A stretch of DNA of 64,000 nucleotides from Anseranas semipalmata (GCA_013399115.1 VXAA01000904.1:141979-205978), one strand, 5' to 3'; counted from the first letter of the stretch, positions 26,001 through 41,742 are shown. Notes: generated from the letters alone by a model not told the origin. Numbers and translations are program-made.

Positions 26001-28261
26001 ACAGCTACCATTGCCCCTTGGCTGGCAAAGCCTGCAAACACCCTCATGTCTTCCTAAGGGAAATAACTTCTTGGCAAAGGAGAGTTTTGGTGGTGGAACT
26101 TTATTTGGTGGGAATTGGTGATGCATCAGAGTTTCTCAGGAGTGACGCAGGCTTGCTATAGCAGCACAAGCTCGGGGCATAGAGCTAGCACCAAATGGTC
26201 AAGGGAGAAATTCAGAGACAAGAACCAGAATTTCCAGAAAGGTAGATTTTTTTTTTTCCTAGAAAGGTCTGAGTAGCTCTTTAAGTATGTCCCTCAAGGT
26301 GGTACACCAATGTTGTTGTCCCTCTAACAAAATATATGGCCAACCTATAGAAACAGACCAAGCTGGAAGCAGCTGTCAGCAGCATCCAGTGGCTGCACTT
26401 TGTTACACCACTGCATGTGGTCCCACAGTGGCAAGAAAAAAGCTGTGTGAATGGGCAAGGCAGTGATGACAAGGGTAGGAGATGCTGAGTAGTGAGAAAG
26501 ATGTCTTATGGTAGCTGAGCTTGGCCATTGCTTGCAATCGTATGGGACTAGAGATAATAAACTCCAAGTTCATTTGGAAGCATTACATGTGCAAGGGTCA
26601 GGTGTGTGTTGGGGGGGAGTAGGGGTGTGGGATACTGCGGTAGCTCATGCAGGCCTGTCAGCTCTGTAGGTGGATAACACCATAATACAGACTCTGGAAC
26701 TTGGATTTTCAAAGCCAGGAGAGGACTGGGATGCTCAGCACCATTTGATGTCCCGATCTCTTGAGTGACCTGGTCCCACCACACCATTACTCCAGAGGGT
26801 TGAGAATAAACCATTTTACAGTTTCAGGAAAATGCTCAGGTTGTTGGAAATATCTTCAGCAAAGCTGAGACCAAGTATGTTTGATCTTGGATAACCTCAT
26901 GGACACGTCATATATGTGATGTGTGCAGAGTCCTCTGTGAACAAGCTCACACAGGTAGAAATGAAAGGCCATACCTAGTTGCAAATGTGTGATGTATTTG
27001 AACCTAGGCCAGGAACTTCTTTGCCTGCCAAACCCTCTTCTCACTAATGGAAACATGCATATTATCCTGACAATAAAGTGTTACCCTCATCGGAAGAAAC
27101 CTATCTTGATGACTATGCTGAAGCCCTTTGAGTAAGAGGCTGTGTTCATTTGTAAATGTGGTGACATTTTGAGCTTTTGTACAGCAAACGGAAGCTCCCT
27201 AGGAAGCCCAAGGCTGAATGAGTTCTTCCTAGAGAGCAGTAAATGAGGTTAAATCAATTTCCTTCTGCAACAGGAGAGAGGAAGGAAGGAGAAGGAAAAA
27301 CATTTCTCCCTTTAGCTTTCAGAGAAGAGTAGTTTTACTTACAAAGCTTTTTGTTATATTTCATGCTTTAGTTTATCTCAGTTGTTCACATTTCCAAAAC
27401 CAGGAAATATTTTGTCCTGGGCACAAAATCCTGTTGAAATACGTAGTAACAACTATGATACTGGCTTATCAAGAATCTCAATAGCAAGAATCTTTCCTTT
27501 GCATTAAGCCCTTGTTAATGTTATGGAAAAATCAGTAATCAGTATGTAGAAGTTTGGTAAAACACTGATATTTAATATCTCTTGTAACTGTCAGATATGT
27601 GAGAGATTTCTGACAGCTGCTGGAAACATTGTGGGAGTGAGGTAGTACCTTTGCTAGATTGAACGAGTGATGAAAAAATGCCTCTTTCCTCATCTCCCTG
27701 TCACTCTGACTTTGATTACTTGAAGCCAGAGAAGCTTATATGTACTTTGTTACCTTGCTATCCTTTGCATTCAGACGTGACTAGGTGCTAGGTGGGAGGA
27801 GAGGAGCAATTGCATGGAAAACAATAGGTGAAAGCTTTTGAGCCCCCAGAGAAAGCTTGGCTTTGGTCCCCTCTGTGTTTTGGTTACGTCTTGATTGTCT
27901 AGACTGATGTATACTTCTGCATACAATTTTGAAAATTCCTGGAAATCTTTCAAGGTGAGATGGTAACACACTTGAATGACAAAGACCAGGATTTAGAGCT
28001 CTGTTGGCATCTCAAATACATTTCTGACTAAAATGCAAGTGGATGAAGTGAATGTGTAAAGGGCTGATAACCTGCACTGTGTAAGGGCACTGCAGTGAGT
28101 TTTATCTCTGTAAGAAAGAATGTGGATTTGGGTAGAGATATTAAAGATGGAAAAAACTTTATTAGCATGATCTGGTTCAGAGATACAGAAAACCTCCTCC
28201 TCCGATTGAAGTGTTCAAGTCCTTTGCAAATATGACTAAGAGTACCTATTTCTAAAAGCAT

Positions 28262-28302
28262 CTATATATAATATGGATATAAATATGTGTGTATATATAT
28301 TA
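28262..28302. repeat. AT-rich simple repeat
   Basis: Interrupted TA and GTATA units form an imperfect microsatellite. Confidence 0.8.
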
Positions 28303-31300
28303 AAGAAGTTATGTAAAAAAAACCCTTTCAGTTGTCATTTGATAAATACAGGCTAGAAAATATCAGTCACTTTCAGTAGCTTCAGAGCTCAGTAACCATG
28401 TAAACCTGGGTTACACTGAGGTTGTCCTCATTTTTCTCAAAACCTCATGTCCTCATTTTTCTCTTGTATTCCATAGTCTGTTGTTTTGAAGCTTTATGGG
28501 AGATTCTTTTTTTTATTATTTTTATCAGGCTAAATGGTGAAGTTTTTTTCCGTTAAAGTGATGAGCATTTTGTTGCCTGTGTAGTATTACGTTAAACAGA
28601 ATTTCCTCCTTGTTTACCAGGAATAGTCACAGATTCACAATTGTATTTAGAGCCAGGAGGAAAGTAAAGTAAGGACAGATTTCCTCAGGGTTGCACTTTA
28701 GTTTCAATAACTTTCCTTTATTATTTCACAATGTACTCACATACGTCTTAACTGCAGGTAAAATTCTCCATGCTGAAAGGGATGCTGCTACTGGAAAGGA
28801 ATCAGAAGTTCATAGTAGCTACACCACATTTCCTGAGCTGTATCTTTTCCATGAGTATTCTATAACCTTAAAGCGATTATAGCTTTTGCTTGAGTTACTT
28901 CTCCCAAAGCCAAACACCCCATTTAATTCCAGTGTTGTCTCTGAATGCCCATGATGCCTGTGGAGTTCACATCCAGATTTAGGTCCATTTCTTTCTGTAA
29001 CTGATGATATGCGTCAGAGTAAATCATTGTAGTAAATGACTTCTGAAAAGATACTTTTTATCATCTTCTTTGAAGATTAATGAGGACAAAGAGTGATATT
29101 TTATAATTTGTTGACATGAGCTTTATAATTCCATACTTAATATGTTCACGATGGGTTTATTCTCCCCTTACAACTGTTAGACAAGGCATTACTCTTAAAG
29201 CAGAGAAGGGAAGTGTAAGTGTGAACACAGACAGGTCCTTGTGTTTGCACAGCCAACACAGAGACAGCCATTTAAAACAGAAAACGACCCAAATTGTCCT
29301 GTTTTTAATGCAACTGGGCTGTGTATCCACTGAATACTGAGGAGGTTTCAAATTTACCACCGGTTCTTTAGGACAGTCATCATTTGCTCTTGAGCATGTT
29401 ACTTAGCAGTGATGTTGTTTTGGTTTAGTATCTTAAAATGCCACCCTTCCACTCCTGTAATTCCTTCATGATATGTGGGCAGTAACTGAAGTACAAGTGC
29501 ATCCAGGCATTAGGATGCTCCAAGCATAAAGAAAAAATGGGAAGAAATTATCAATGTTTAGATGAAATGTTGGTAAACAGTGTGTATAATTAGCAAGTGT
29601 TTTATGGGATGGCTAATACCACTTCTGTTAGCAGTTGTTCAGGAGAACAGATTTCAGAGCAGATTCTATATGTGTGAAAATCTAAAGACATATGGACATG
29701 GAAACATATTTAGATTTGGATTTCCAACAGCTCTTCTGTTGCTCCTGACTCCTCTCCATTGTTGTTCAGTGTGACAAATAAAGCCTGTGGTGGAAGTGTG
29801 TTCAGCGTAGGGTCTACAGCTTAGAGGGATGGGGTGGACAGCCTTCGTCCCTAACGTCGGTCTGCATCCTTCTGTCTCTGGGCTGCCCGTGACCTGCAGA
29901 GCAGGCAGGATTTGATGGGACGTGCTTGGACTCTGCCTTCCTTTTTCCAAAGCTAAGGTGGGCTACCACAGCCTTATACCACTGACAGATCCTACAAAAA
30001 AAATGACCAGTGTCTGACCAAAGGTCTCCTTAGCTCAGCTGCTTGTCTGCTACAAGGGCCAACAATGGTTGCATGGAGGAAGGTACTGGAAACAGGGCAA
30101 ATACTGGCTAATGCTTCTTTTGTGTAGCTTCTCAGCATTCTTCTGTCAGAGGCTTATAGACCCCGTGAGGTAGAGGCTGGATTTCTTGACGAGGGCTGGT
30201 TTACAGCTATCCAGCTTGGAGCACAGGTAAAGGAGCCGGGTCCTTATGGCCTCCATCACAGGCTGCCCAAGAATCTGGTTCTCTGTTTCACATGAAACTC
30301 CTCCATGAGATGCATGTGGTTGGGTTTTAGGGAAGCAGGTGGAGATAGTAGTGTGCACACAGTTTGGAAGTGATGTGAACTGAAAATGTGTTAAGTTGTA
30401 AATAGAGGTGTTGACGATACAGTTGGCAATAACAGATGTACTTGACAGAAGGTGTGGGTAGTTGTTTAGTGCTCGGGAGGAGAGCGTTCAACCTCCCCGC
30501 TCCTGAGGAGTTTTATGAAACACTGTCAAACCCAGTGTGTGTTTGAAAAACACCTTCCTTCTTTAAGCAAGCAAGACTGTATTTGCTGGAGAACGCATGC
30601 TAGATTGGATAAACGCTCACTGAGTTCTGTTGTGATGTACATCTGCCTTGAACAAGTGAGCACTGTATGATCCTGATGCTTTTTTTTTTTGCCGTTTGTC
30701 ACAGGATGCACATAAAGCCAGGTTCAACAAGTCTCTTCTTGTAACTGATCGGTGCAGTGTCACCAACTCAGAGATATCATCTTATTCGTTTGTTGGCCAC
30801 TTCTCCTAGTGCTGCTGAGAGCCTCCTAACCATATGTACACTCCTGCACACGCTGTTTAAATTTTCCATATGCCACCTGACAGGCCTCCTGTGGCACTTT
30901 GTACCACCTTGAAATAACTCCCACTTCTTGTAACGAAAAGTGTCATGTGGGAATATTTTGCCCTTCAGAATATTTCACAAAGACTTCAGACTGTCTCGTA
31001 AGATGAGTAGTGGATTTTCAGAAAGATTTGGATTTTCAGATTGTTACTACAGAAGACAGTAAATAGTCTGCCACCATCACAAGCCAGCGGTACATTCTAG
31101 TCTTTTTGCCCCCTCGGGTCTTCTGGCAGCTTTCTTCCATGCTATGCTTGTGGTATCACGGCCTCCATAGGTAACTAAGGAAGCAAAAAAGTCTCTTAGA
31201 AGAGACTACATGGTATCTAACACGGGGACTTCACTGGTTCCTCGTTTTTCATGTTGTTTGCTCTAGGGAGCACATCTGTGCAGGTAACAGCAAAGTGGTC

Positions 31301-34300
31301 CCTTTCCTCTGAATCTCAAGCCTCTGGACGATTCACCAGAGCAATCACCTATGTGCCACCTAACTGTAGAAACTGGAATTTAAGCAAAGTTTCAACTTCA
31401 ATTTGGAAATTTGGAGTGGGCAGACCCTCTGCAATTTTCCCTACTGCTTACAGGTCATCATCCAAGCATTGCCAGCAAAATATTGGATTTTAGTTTTTAA
31501 CACAGGAACATCTCAGCAATTGAGTAGCATGAGAGAAAAAAAAAACGCACTCCAGAAACTTCCTGATTATTTCTAGAAATGTTGGCTCTTTTTTTTTCAT
31601 TCTGTGATTGGTTTTACAGCTGAGGAAAACTGCAAAGTATACTTTCATTTGGAGCTTTTTACATAAGTTACCTTCTAAAAAATAACTTGACCCAGGCCTT
31701 CCAGCTTCTTTTTCTGAGACTAGTTGTTTACATAGCTATGTCATGTTGTGAAAAGAGCGGTGATATATTAAGAGTTTGGGTGTACAGTGTGATGGATTTA
31801 TATTGCAGGGGTAAAAAATCGAAGATAATTGTCTGCTTAGGTGGGATCTTTTTGCCTTTGCCTTATAGTAATTCCATGCCACACTACAAGTAAGAAATTG
31901 CTTTTAAATTACAAGTGTTCCCTAAAGAAGACAAAGGAATAAAATCACTGCCCCCTAAGGTTTCATGATTAAGACAGTTGATTAAAGATATTCTGCATGG
32001 TGCCATTTCTATGTAGGATGTTACAGCATTTCTAGAATACAGGTACAATTTTATCTTCTTTAAAGGTAAATATTACAAAATCCTGTTGCCTCCATATGGA
32101 GTAGGCACTGATGTTGAGAACCATAACTTTCTGTTGCACAGGAAATCTGGTGGTTTATCTGTGTTTTTTTCTTGTATAAGTGAGTATGTTTACAGCAGTC
32201 CTTCAAAGAGATGCCACAGAAAGCAGTCTTGCTACCGCTCTGGGATGCCCAGGTCTTCTTGAGTTTCCCTGCCTCATAGACAATACTGGTGGGATTGCTG
32301 AAGCCAGGGTTTGTGCACTGTGCCTCACTACAGCAATTTCCCCCCCAGATGATGTGTGCTTGAAAATAAGCAGGAGCAAAGCTTTCGTATTAGACTGGAT
32401 AATGTTGAACATTTAGGAAAATATTTCTGCCGTCGTATGTAGCATTACTAAGGCCCAATCACAACTGTTGCAAGCAAAAATAAGCTTGATTTAAACTGTT
32501 GAGATAACTTGAGGTCTTCGTCATTTCAGAGAGGTTTTTAAAATTTCACCTTGCAATGACTAATTAAAACAGGACCTGTGTGCAATTTAAACAGCAATAT
32601 TGGAATTCTTAGCAGAGATGACTTCTAAGAGTTACATTGGTACATAATTAAAGTGTTATGTAGTGCTCCAATTCACGGAACACTTCAGTACTTCATTACC
32701 TTTTTGCAGTCTGGTCATCCATTAAAACTGGGGAGACTTTTCCTGCGCTTACATGAAAGGAGGCACATAAATGCTTCACTGACTAAGGGTTAGACTAGCA
32801 CTACTACCTAGTGTTCTGTGAGAACTTAGTTTCTGATGAGTCCTGCAAAATCTGGCAGATTTGAAATATGTACACCAAAAAAAAAATAAATTCCCTACAA
32901 TAAATAGAGCAGCACATAAATAAGCAATAAGAAATTTTTGGGGAAAAAAGAACAACAAATCTGTTCTAGTAGTATTCGTCGAAACACTGAAAAGTTTAGC
33001 AATGATTGAAAAACATCTTTCTGCAGTGTGGATTTACATGGGTTTTGAATATTGATACATCAGGCTTGGATTTACTGGCAGGGAAGCAGCATTAAACAGC
33101 TCTAGGCTGCATTATCACTGATACACTCTTCCACATCAGCTGACATGGGTGCAGCTGCACAGATATCCTTCGGAGATCTTCCCACCCTGTTATAGCACTG
33201 CCTGTGGTGAAATAGTCTGCTGTTAAATTAGATTATAGGAACATCCCCACCATATCTAAGAAGAGCTAGTTCTTGCCTTGAAGAGACTATGATTAGAAAG
33301 ACAAAATACAGACTGAAGTAGTACAATGGGGAGACAAAGAAGAAGCAGATTGCTTGGGCTTATCATTCACATGTCTTTTTTTATAGGTTTTGATTCAGGG
33401 TGTGTGTTTTTTTTTTTTCCTATACCATATATATACCTATACTCATTCTGCAAAGTTGTGGGTCCTCTGTACCTGATTAATCAAATCAGTTTGCTTCATG
33501 AGGATCACAGCTCATTATCCCTAGTGGGATCATGGCTCAGATGTTCTCTTCTGAGCTGTCCTCTGTGTTGCGGTACACCTGTCCCTTAAAAATATTTTGT
33601 CAGCAGCCTGCACACATCTTCTCGTATTACATCAACACTTAGATTCTCTGCAATATCTTTATGCTGTTAATGGAGTGAAACAGCTTTTTCTAGTGCTGAA
33701 CTGGATTAGCAGAAGATTGCCCCTCCCAACACCAAAACTGATTCTGAAATTGAGATAAGTGATTTGCATTCCAAAGGGTTCATTAACCATCAAACTACTA
33801 TGGATTAAATGACTAAGGGCATCCTGATGGTTGCATGCAATTTCCAGCAAATTTGTTGGTAGCGAGCATTAAATCCATTTGAATTATAATGGAGAGTCCC
33901 TTATACATAAACATTTATTAGCAGGACTCAGCAGCTGTAATGACTGCCAGCTCTGTGTTTTATTTTTCAGTAATAGTTTCATGTTAGTCGAGATACTGTT
34001 GGTCACATGACCAAGTGAGATGCTATGCTTTGGCAGTTTATGCCAAATTTAAACCCCAGATACCACAATCTAAAAGAATGAAATCCTGGATTTATTCCCT
34101 GCATGTGACCCAACCAAGCATGTCATTACAGAAGGGATTACGGAAGTTGACAATGCCAACTTCACAAATTTGAGGCCATCACATCAACTGTCTCAGCTTG
34201 TGAGATCATTAGAAAAGATTAAGAAAACTAAATGCTACCTTCCCTTTCATTGTTTGCTGTCATCCAGTTTTCAATTTATTAGATAATTCTCCTTATACTG

Positions 34301-37300
34301 TCAGACTTTTTTCCCTAAAAACGTGAAGAAAAGGACTTTAAGAAAAGTGGTACTTTGTCATTTGGGATTTTTACGAGAGGTGCCAAAACTCATTTACTTG
34401 CAGCAAAGTCAAGAGAAATGTTGACACTGGAAAGGATGGAAAAGGTTATTGCAATTAAGTTTTTAATGCATTTACTACTGTGCTCCCTCACACCTTGGAG
34501 GTGCTGGGTTTTCCTGCAGGAAACCTCCAAGCTGGGTTGTGGCTGTTCTGCTACTCGCTGGTTTGGATGTGACCTTCAAAAGTACTCAGCGCTTGCGGTC
34601 CTCCCTGGAACCAGTTGGAGTGCTGGGAGCTCTGCAGCCCTAAAAATCAGACTGCACATACCTCAGTGAACGGACCCTGAATCAAAGATGCCTGAAATAA
34701 AAGGCCATTGTTGAATATGTTTACTCCTAAGAGATTTGCTTTGTCCAAATGCAGCAAGTGATGTTAGAGACAAAATAAAACCTGCAAACTGGTGGAAATG
34801 TGAAACCATCCTTTAGTATTGATAAAATAAAAGCAAAGGTAGAAAATTGATGTAGACAAAGAGAAGAGAGGTAAAGATCAGGTGACTCAATCTCAGTGAA
34901 TAGTTAATTGATTGTACTGTTTTCTTCCTGTTTTTCAACATGACTGGATAAAGAAAGGCATTCTTCTTGAGCTGCTTTCTTCTGCTGAAATAAAAGTGTT
35001 GTCCTAGCCAAAAAAAGAACAGCAGAAATTTATTAGAAGGGGTAGCTCTTAATGTAAAACAAATTGGCCTTCTGGAGATGCAGATTGTTTGAAGACCAGT
35101 TGTGTCTCTGTTGTATCTCAGTATTGACATATGTTTTATCATGGTTGTTATCAGCTTCACCTGGTTCTCTCTATTGGAAGCTGAAGAGAGCAGTGTATGT
35201 CTATGATAATTCTTTCATACCATTGCCTTTTTATTCTGCCGGAATGGCAATAAGATAGCAGGATGAACAATGTTCCACTCCTGATTGTATCATGGGAGCT
35301 TCATCTTTCTGCTGTCACTTTTCCCTAGCCTTTGATCCTCTCTAGCCATGCTAGCTAATCACCTGTCTTCTCCTTATTTCACGGTATGTCACCCTGCTGG
35401 ACCATTAATGCGGTTGCTTTAGCCTAGCAGCATGTGGGTCCTGGTTTTGCATCTCACTGTGCAAGGAGAGTCAGCTCAACATCCTCAGCTGAAGTGCCAC
35501 GTCTTGGAATAAGCCATTTAGTGCAGTATGTCTAAGTGTGTTTCAGGGTTGGCAGCTGGAGCTCCGAGCACACAACAGGCTGAGAGGGAAGGGATTACAG
35601 ACTGGACTTCTTGCACACGTACAGCAACCTACTAGTGCCCCATTTGGGACAGAATCAGTGATTGAATGGTGTAAGGGCTCTATCAGTGATATCTAAGCAC
35701 AGGCAATGCTCTTAGGAACAACGCAAGCTGTGTCCTGCCATGCTGCTCCTGGTTTCCGCGGTGTGGTTCAGCCAAGATTACTCTCGTACTTGGTCACTAA
35801 AGGGAGAGGCTTCTTTTGACTTTGTCAGTCATTGGAAGGTGCTAAAGGTTCTGCTGTACGGTACCTGAGAGCACGTAATACCAGCGTTGGTTAGATAGGT
35901 GGCAGCCTGATGGAGCTTTTCACAAGAGTACATCTCAGTGCAGATGCATGCGTTGTGCCTGAGCCCATCTCTTCCTTGTTTAGATTCAGCCCTAATGAAC
36001 CCAGCATGCGGTCAGCGCAAGGCTCTGAGATGAACCTAAAACTCAGAGCATCCTCTCCCAACCATCACGTGTTTTGGAGTTGGACTGTTGGTACAGGAAA
36101 AGAATAGTAAATCCTGGCTGTAAATCTCTTCCAAATGGGAAGAGAATGCAAGAAAGTGTTTCCTCTTCTTCCTTAAACCTTCAAAACAGTAACAATTCTC
36201 TTTTGTAATCCAGGTCTAAAGATTAGCTTTCATCCAGCATTATTTCAATTCTCATTTTCACTTCAAAAATGCCATGATGCACAGAGGAGATATTGAAAAG
36301 AAGGCTTGTCAGCAGGAATTTTAGAGGAGATAGTGGAGAGCAGATATTGAACTTATTTTTGCATGGAAGCATGGCATACACTTTCTGAATGTATCAGTTG
36401 AGAAACAGCATGACTAAAATACATTAGCATGTTACTATGCTGAACGGCCAGTTTAGAAAGCATCTGTTTTATGCAAAAACCTTGAACACGTTTCACATTG
36501 CAGATACAGAATAACAGTGCTACTGATTTCCATTGTTTTCCATTTCTATTGTTTAGCAAGACATGAAAATGCATATTAGAGTTTTGTTGACTTCAAAATT
36601 ACTGGTATCATGCAAGGACCTCAGATACACCATGAGGGAACTGAAATCCGTTTAGAGCTTTCTTTGGCTTGTTACAGGTTTAGTTTCACTGAAAGGTGAA
36701 GCAAGGAGAACCTTACTGCCAACTGTAGTAATTCAGTCTGGTAATTGTCTGTGTGATTCGAGCATGGCAGCTTCTTGGGACAAGAAAACATTTGGTCTGA
36801 TTTAGTTGCATTCAATTTTCTTCTATTTTTTTTTTTTTTTAAGTGGACAAAATGTGGGACATGTTAGCCAAAACGTCTCTCAGTGATGTGTTCCATCCCA
36901 GAGGTAGCTCACAGCTTTTCAGCGGTGTCAGCAAAATTATTTCTTCCCACCCTATCCATGAAGGCAAGGTGGCTTATGAATTACTAATTAAATAAGTTCC
37001 ATCACATGGTCCCCTGGGGCAGGTGGTACTGCAGCCAGGGGAGGGGAAGTGTGAGGGCTGTGGACGGTCGTGGGAGGACCTTCTACAGGACTGTGTGCTC
37101 TGTCTGCTGTTTGGCAGTAAGTTAAAACCCCAGTGCTGGGACTGAACTGTCTCATTGTGGAATATACAGATTCTGCATCAGGAAATGGCTCTTCTTTGAA
37201 GTCACCAGTGATCTTTTATGTACCCTTTGTACTTCGGTGTGTAAATCCCAAACTCCCTTTCCCTTATTGTGTGCAGTAATGTAAGGGGATGAAGAAAGAA

Positions 37301-39349
37301 ATTGGAAGCTATAATTTCGCTGTGATTGAATATGCCTTGTCCTAGGTTCATCTCTTCATGCTATTAGACCTGTGTTTTCTTAAGCTTACTGCCTAAATAA
37401 GAAAGGAAAGCCTTGAAGTGAATTTTCTTTGAGCCATGGAATTATTACCACCTTTTCAGACTGAGTTAGTAAGTAAAGGTTTAATTAGCTTGTTGCTGGT
37501 CTGGGGCCTGATTTGCCTCTGTATGGCACATCTGAAGTCTGTGCTATAAAGCAGGAAGAAATAATAGCTCTGACTGACAGGATCTGAAGGACAATGAGAT
37601 TAGTTGGGAAATAAAGGGAGAGCATGCAGAGATGGGAAATTGGTTAATTATAATGACTTGGAAGTAAAATGAAGTTTGGAAAAAAAAAGGCACTGTAAAA
37701 ACTGAATAATGTTAGAATCTTCTCTCTTGAACCAAAAATAATGAAAATACCCTTTGGAATGGAATGATGTATTTAATTAATTGATATAATTAGGGTGCTC
37801 TTGCAAATGCAGGCATAAATGCTGAATTGTTTTTTCCTTTACAGCGAAGGAACTTTTGAAGACATTCAGAGTTAGTTTGCTAAGACATGATGTAATTCTG
37901 TGTACTGCCTTGCGTCTGGTAAGGCACCTGATAAAACAGCAAATCAGCTGCTGAAGAGTATATACCACAGATGAAGAAAATCTCCTTTCTGAGCTCAAAG
38001 CTCTGCTGTGCTCAAAGGAAACTTCCTAATTTTTCAAATAACAAGGTGCTAAAACTTTTGAGGGACTTGTAGGATTTAGGCACGCAACTACCTTGCAAAT
38101 TACAGCTCTAGAGTAATATAATCAGTAGCATAATATTGAATCATTATGGGGTATATATAACTTTTACCAATAAGCATGTATTTACAATATGTACAATATT
38201 ATAGTAGGAAATATGAGTGGATACTTGGACTGCTTTTACTTAATGGTATTACCCACAACTCTAACACTTGTCATTTATGATCAAATCTTGTGCTCACTAG
38301 TTAAAAAGTCAACGCTTAGCACAGCAGCTGTTGCCTACAAGGGCTGGATTTAGCGTGCTCTGCCCATTTGTGCCTGCTTCACAACTATGCATATACCAAC
38401 CAATTTTATAAATCCAGCTCGGGGAATGTAAGAGGGGCTGACACGTATATGTGCTGTATCTGTCTGATATATGTGGGCATGTCAGGCTTATTGTTTGAGA
38501 GCAACTGAAAGACACAACACTTTCTTGGGGGGGCTGCAGCCGTTACAGTAAGCAGCTGCTGGCTGCTCAGAGTGGTTGTGTGAGCAAGTCAGATTTAGTA
38601 GAAAATGGTCCCTGTGTGTAGTATGTCCCTGACTGCAGTCATTCTCAGGGAAGGAAAATTGTGGTCAGCTCGGGTTAAGCTTGTGTATCTTTGGGTAGCA
38701 TGCATGTACATCAGGCTTGATTATAAGATTTTCTTTTCCTCTGTTTTTTTTTTTTTTGAAATCTTTTTGAAATAGATATTCCCAAAAGAACACAGGAACT
38801 ATAACTTATTGAGATCCTCCAAGACTAGTGCAAACCCAACAGCCCCTGAGTTGGGAGTCTGATAGGATGCTATCTGCGAAACTCTAATATAGCTCAGCTA
38901 AACTTGCTCCCAATTTCTATTGGTTAGTTGTGTACTGTTGCATGCTAGAATATGTGCATATGGGTGTAATTGGGATGAAAAACAAATAATACCCCATTCT
39001 ATTGTCCTGTTTTTTGTGATAGTTTATAGAAAGGATTCCACTAATGTTCCTAGGTAATGGATCAGGCCTTTGGGATGCTATAGTTTCAGCAAATGGCAAC
39101 TCCCTTGACAAGCTTAGTAAGGTGTGTGTGTAAAAGAAAAGAAAGAATGAGAGGTGCTTATCATGGACATGAGCCACAAAAAATCTGTTATTTTTCTTGG
39201 CAGCCACTCTAGCACATGGTCCAAATTCCTCAGTTTTGTGGGAAGACTGGAACTGGTTTGAACAGACCTTATAAATTGTTACTTTTGGTATAGGCATTCA
39301 GGAAAGCTTGATAAAGCAGTGTGTATCTTGAGTAGTAGTGCATTGCCCT

Positions 39350-39640
39350 CCTGCTGCTAATACCTCAATGATATAATTGATTTAGCAGTTGAATTGCAAC
39401 ATTAAAAGTTAATTAATAAATCTTTAATTGTGAGCACTTCATGAGCAAATGAATTTCTTAAACCAACAACTTGACTAGGCCTGTACCAATTGACATAATT
39501 CATTAACCCATATGAGAATCCATATTAGTTATGCTTAACTTACCTGAGCGTATGAGGCAGGAGATCTTTCTCAGTGTAAATAAATTATCAAATCACTATT
39601 TATAGTCAGTTAATTAAAGAGCAAATTACTGAAGCAGTGT
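39350..39640. other. Candidate conserved noncoding block
   Basis: TTAATTAATAAA and CAGTTAATTAAAGAG, with several ATTA/TAAT cores, are packed into under 300 nt without simple-repeat structure or coding frame. This resembles a homeodomain-responsive intronic enhancer. It is an inference from motif density only. Confidence 0.25.
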
Positions 39641-41742
39641 AGATTTCCTACTCAGTATAATATAGTCCCACTGATACTCACTGAGCAAAGGATATTCCCA
39701 TCATCTTATTCTTCTCTGTTCTCAGTTACATGTAAGTTCATGAGAAATGCTATGATGCCAGATTTCTCTCCTCCTGGTCAATCCTGTGCAGCCACATGCT
39801 CTTCGAAAGGCCTCTTTGCAGGTTTAATTGCTGCTCAACAGCAGCAAGCATCTGCACTTTTGTATGAATGTGCTGGCACTACAACACAGTTGTCCATATT
39901 CTAAATCTCTTGCCCTCCAGGACAGCAGGCAAAGAAGAAACATGTCTGTAATTGCTGTGGAAATGGCTTGCCCAGGGTGCAAGACTACCTAAAGGTGGCA
40001 ATACTGAAAATTAATTCTGGAACTCAGTTTTGGAATAATGAAAGGTGGAATTAGCAAATAAATAATTTGCATCCAGATTGCAGTAAGTTTTAATTCATTT
40101 CTTTGTAGCCCAGTGCTGCAGCAGAGTCTAGTTGGATGCCACACTGTTCTGGCAATGAACTGAGGACTCCCGAGCAATGGCATTTGAAAAGAAGAGACTT
40201 TCGTGTACATGGCAGATTTTAAATCACATTCTATAAGCCAGTCATGCTGTAGCATTTTTTGTTGCTGTCATTCAGGCAAGGTCCTGCATTGTATTGTGAG
40301 TTAAAAAAATATTCAAAGCAGAATTTTCTTTGAAACTGAAGAACTTAAAATTGAGCTGATCCGGAAACATTAAATTATCATCCCTATGGGGAAAAGCAGT
40401 CAAGTAATATATACATTCCTTGATAAAAACCTGTCCCTTCTTGCACAAAAATAACCAACAGAACTATGTTTCTCCCTACCAGCAGACTAAAAATGAGCAA
40501 CCAGATAACAATGAAATTGAAACTGTCATTGAAGACTTGTATTCCCAAGGCTCATTTTCTAAGTGAGGGGAAACTGTGTGGAGAATATATGGCTGAAAAC
40601 AAGCTTTCAAATGGCTGCATAGTGCTCTGACTTTCAGACTCCTGCCAGGCACCGCACTGCCTGCTAGCATTCTGTGGCTAATAGAAAGTGAAGCTAAATG
40701 GTTTGGTACATAAATATTTTTGTTGCCACTTTAAAGAACCAGTTTTGTCCTCTACAAAAAGTCCATGTCCTTAGGGACATGCAAATTGAAAGAAGATTTG
40801 GATCGAAACTCTAGACCTACAAAGAAGGTTGAGTAATAATAAACAGCAATTTTCACAGTGTTTGAACGTCTGGGCTGTATGTGGGATATAATGTAAAGGA
40901 AGATTTAGCATCCAGGCTTCAGGTTCTTAGCTTTGAGGTAGCATTCAAGAGTTTTCAGTGAAAAACTGATTTCTCTTTTTTCTTATGCCAATGTAATTGC
41001 ATCTGAGTGGGTCACAGCACCTTATCCCATTAACTAATGTGGGTCATTATCCACTCGTGTTGATGTTTGCTGAGTGCTTGTTACGTACACAGGGGGCACA
41101 GCACGTGGGTATCTCCTGCCACCGAGAGGTTCCTGTGAGGCCCTTCTGCAGTACTTGTGGCTGGGTCGGGACGTGTTGACTACCTCAGGAGAAGCACTCT
41201 TTGTCACCAGAGTTTTGGTCGCTGTCAATTTTACGTGGTTGTTACGGCTTTGAAGGCCTTACCAGAGTAAGGTAAAGGGCAAAATAAGATAAAGGGCTTT
41301 GACGTGAGTAATCCATTTACTGTCTGAACCCTCTAGCAGGAGTAGCATAATCATTGCTTGTTTCAATTTAATGACTCTGCAGGAGCCAAACTGGTGCAGG
41401 CGAGAGCTCATCTCTCTTATTGCTGCCAGCTCCAAGACACACCTCAGTCCATGACCACGGTCATGCTGAAAGGAACGGCCTCCAGAATATTGTCTCCTGC
41501 AGCTGCTGGCCTTGTGCAAAGGCAACCTCCGGGAGATGGCTGGACACCCTCTCTGTGAGAACCTGTGCCAGCAGGAGAGAGGGGACACTGGGGCTGGGAG
41601 CCCAGGGCTCAGAGATGCCACTGTATACCTGTTACAGAAGTACTCTCTGGCCTAGCTTCTGCTCCTGCTGCATGTTTCTGGACTTCTGTTCTGCAGGGAG
41701 TAGACTTTGTCCGTGTGACAGGAAGATTATAGATACAGGACA

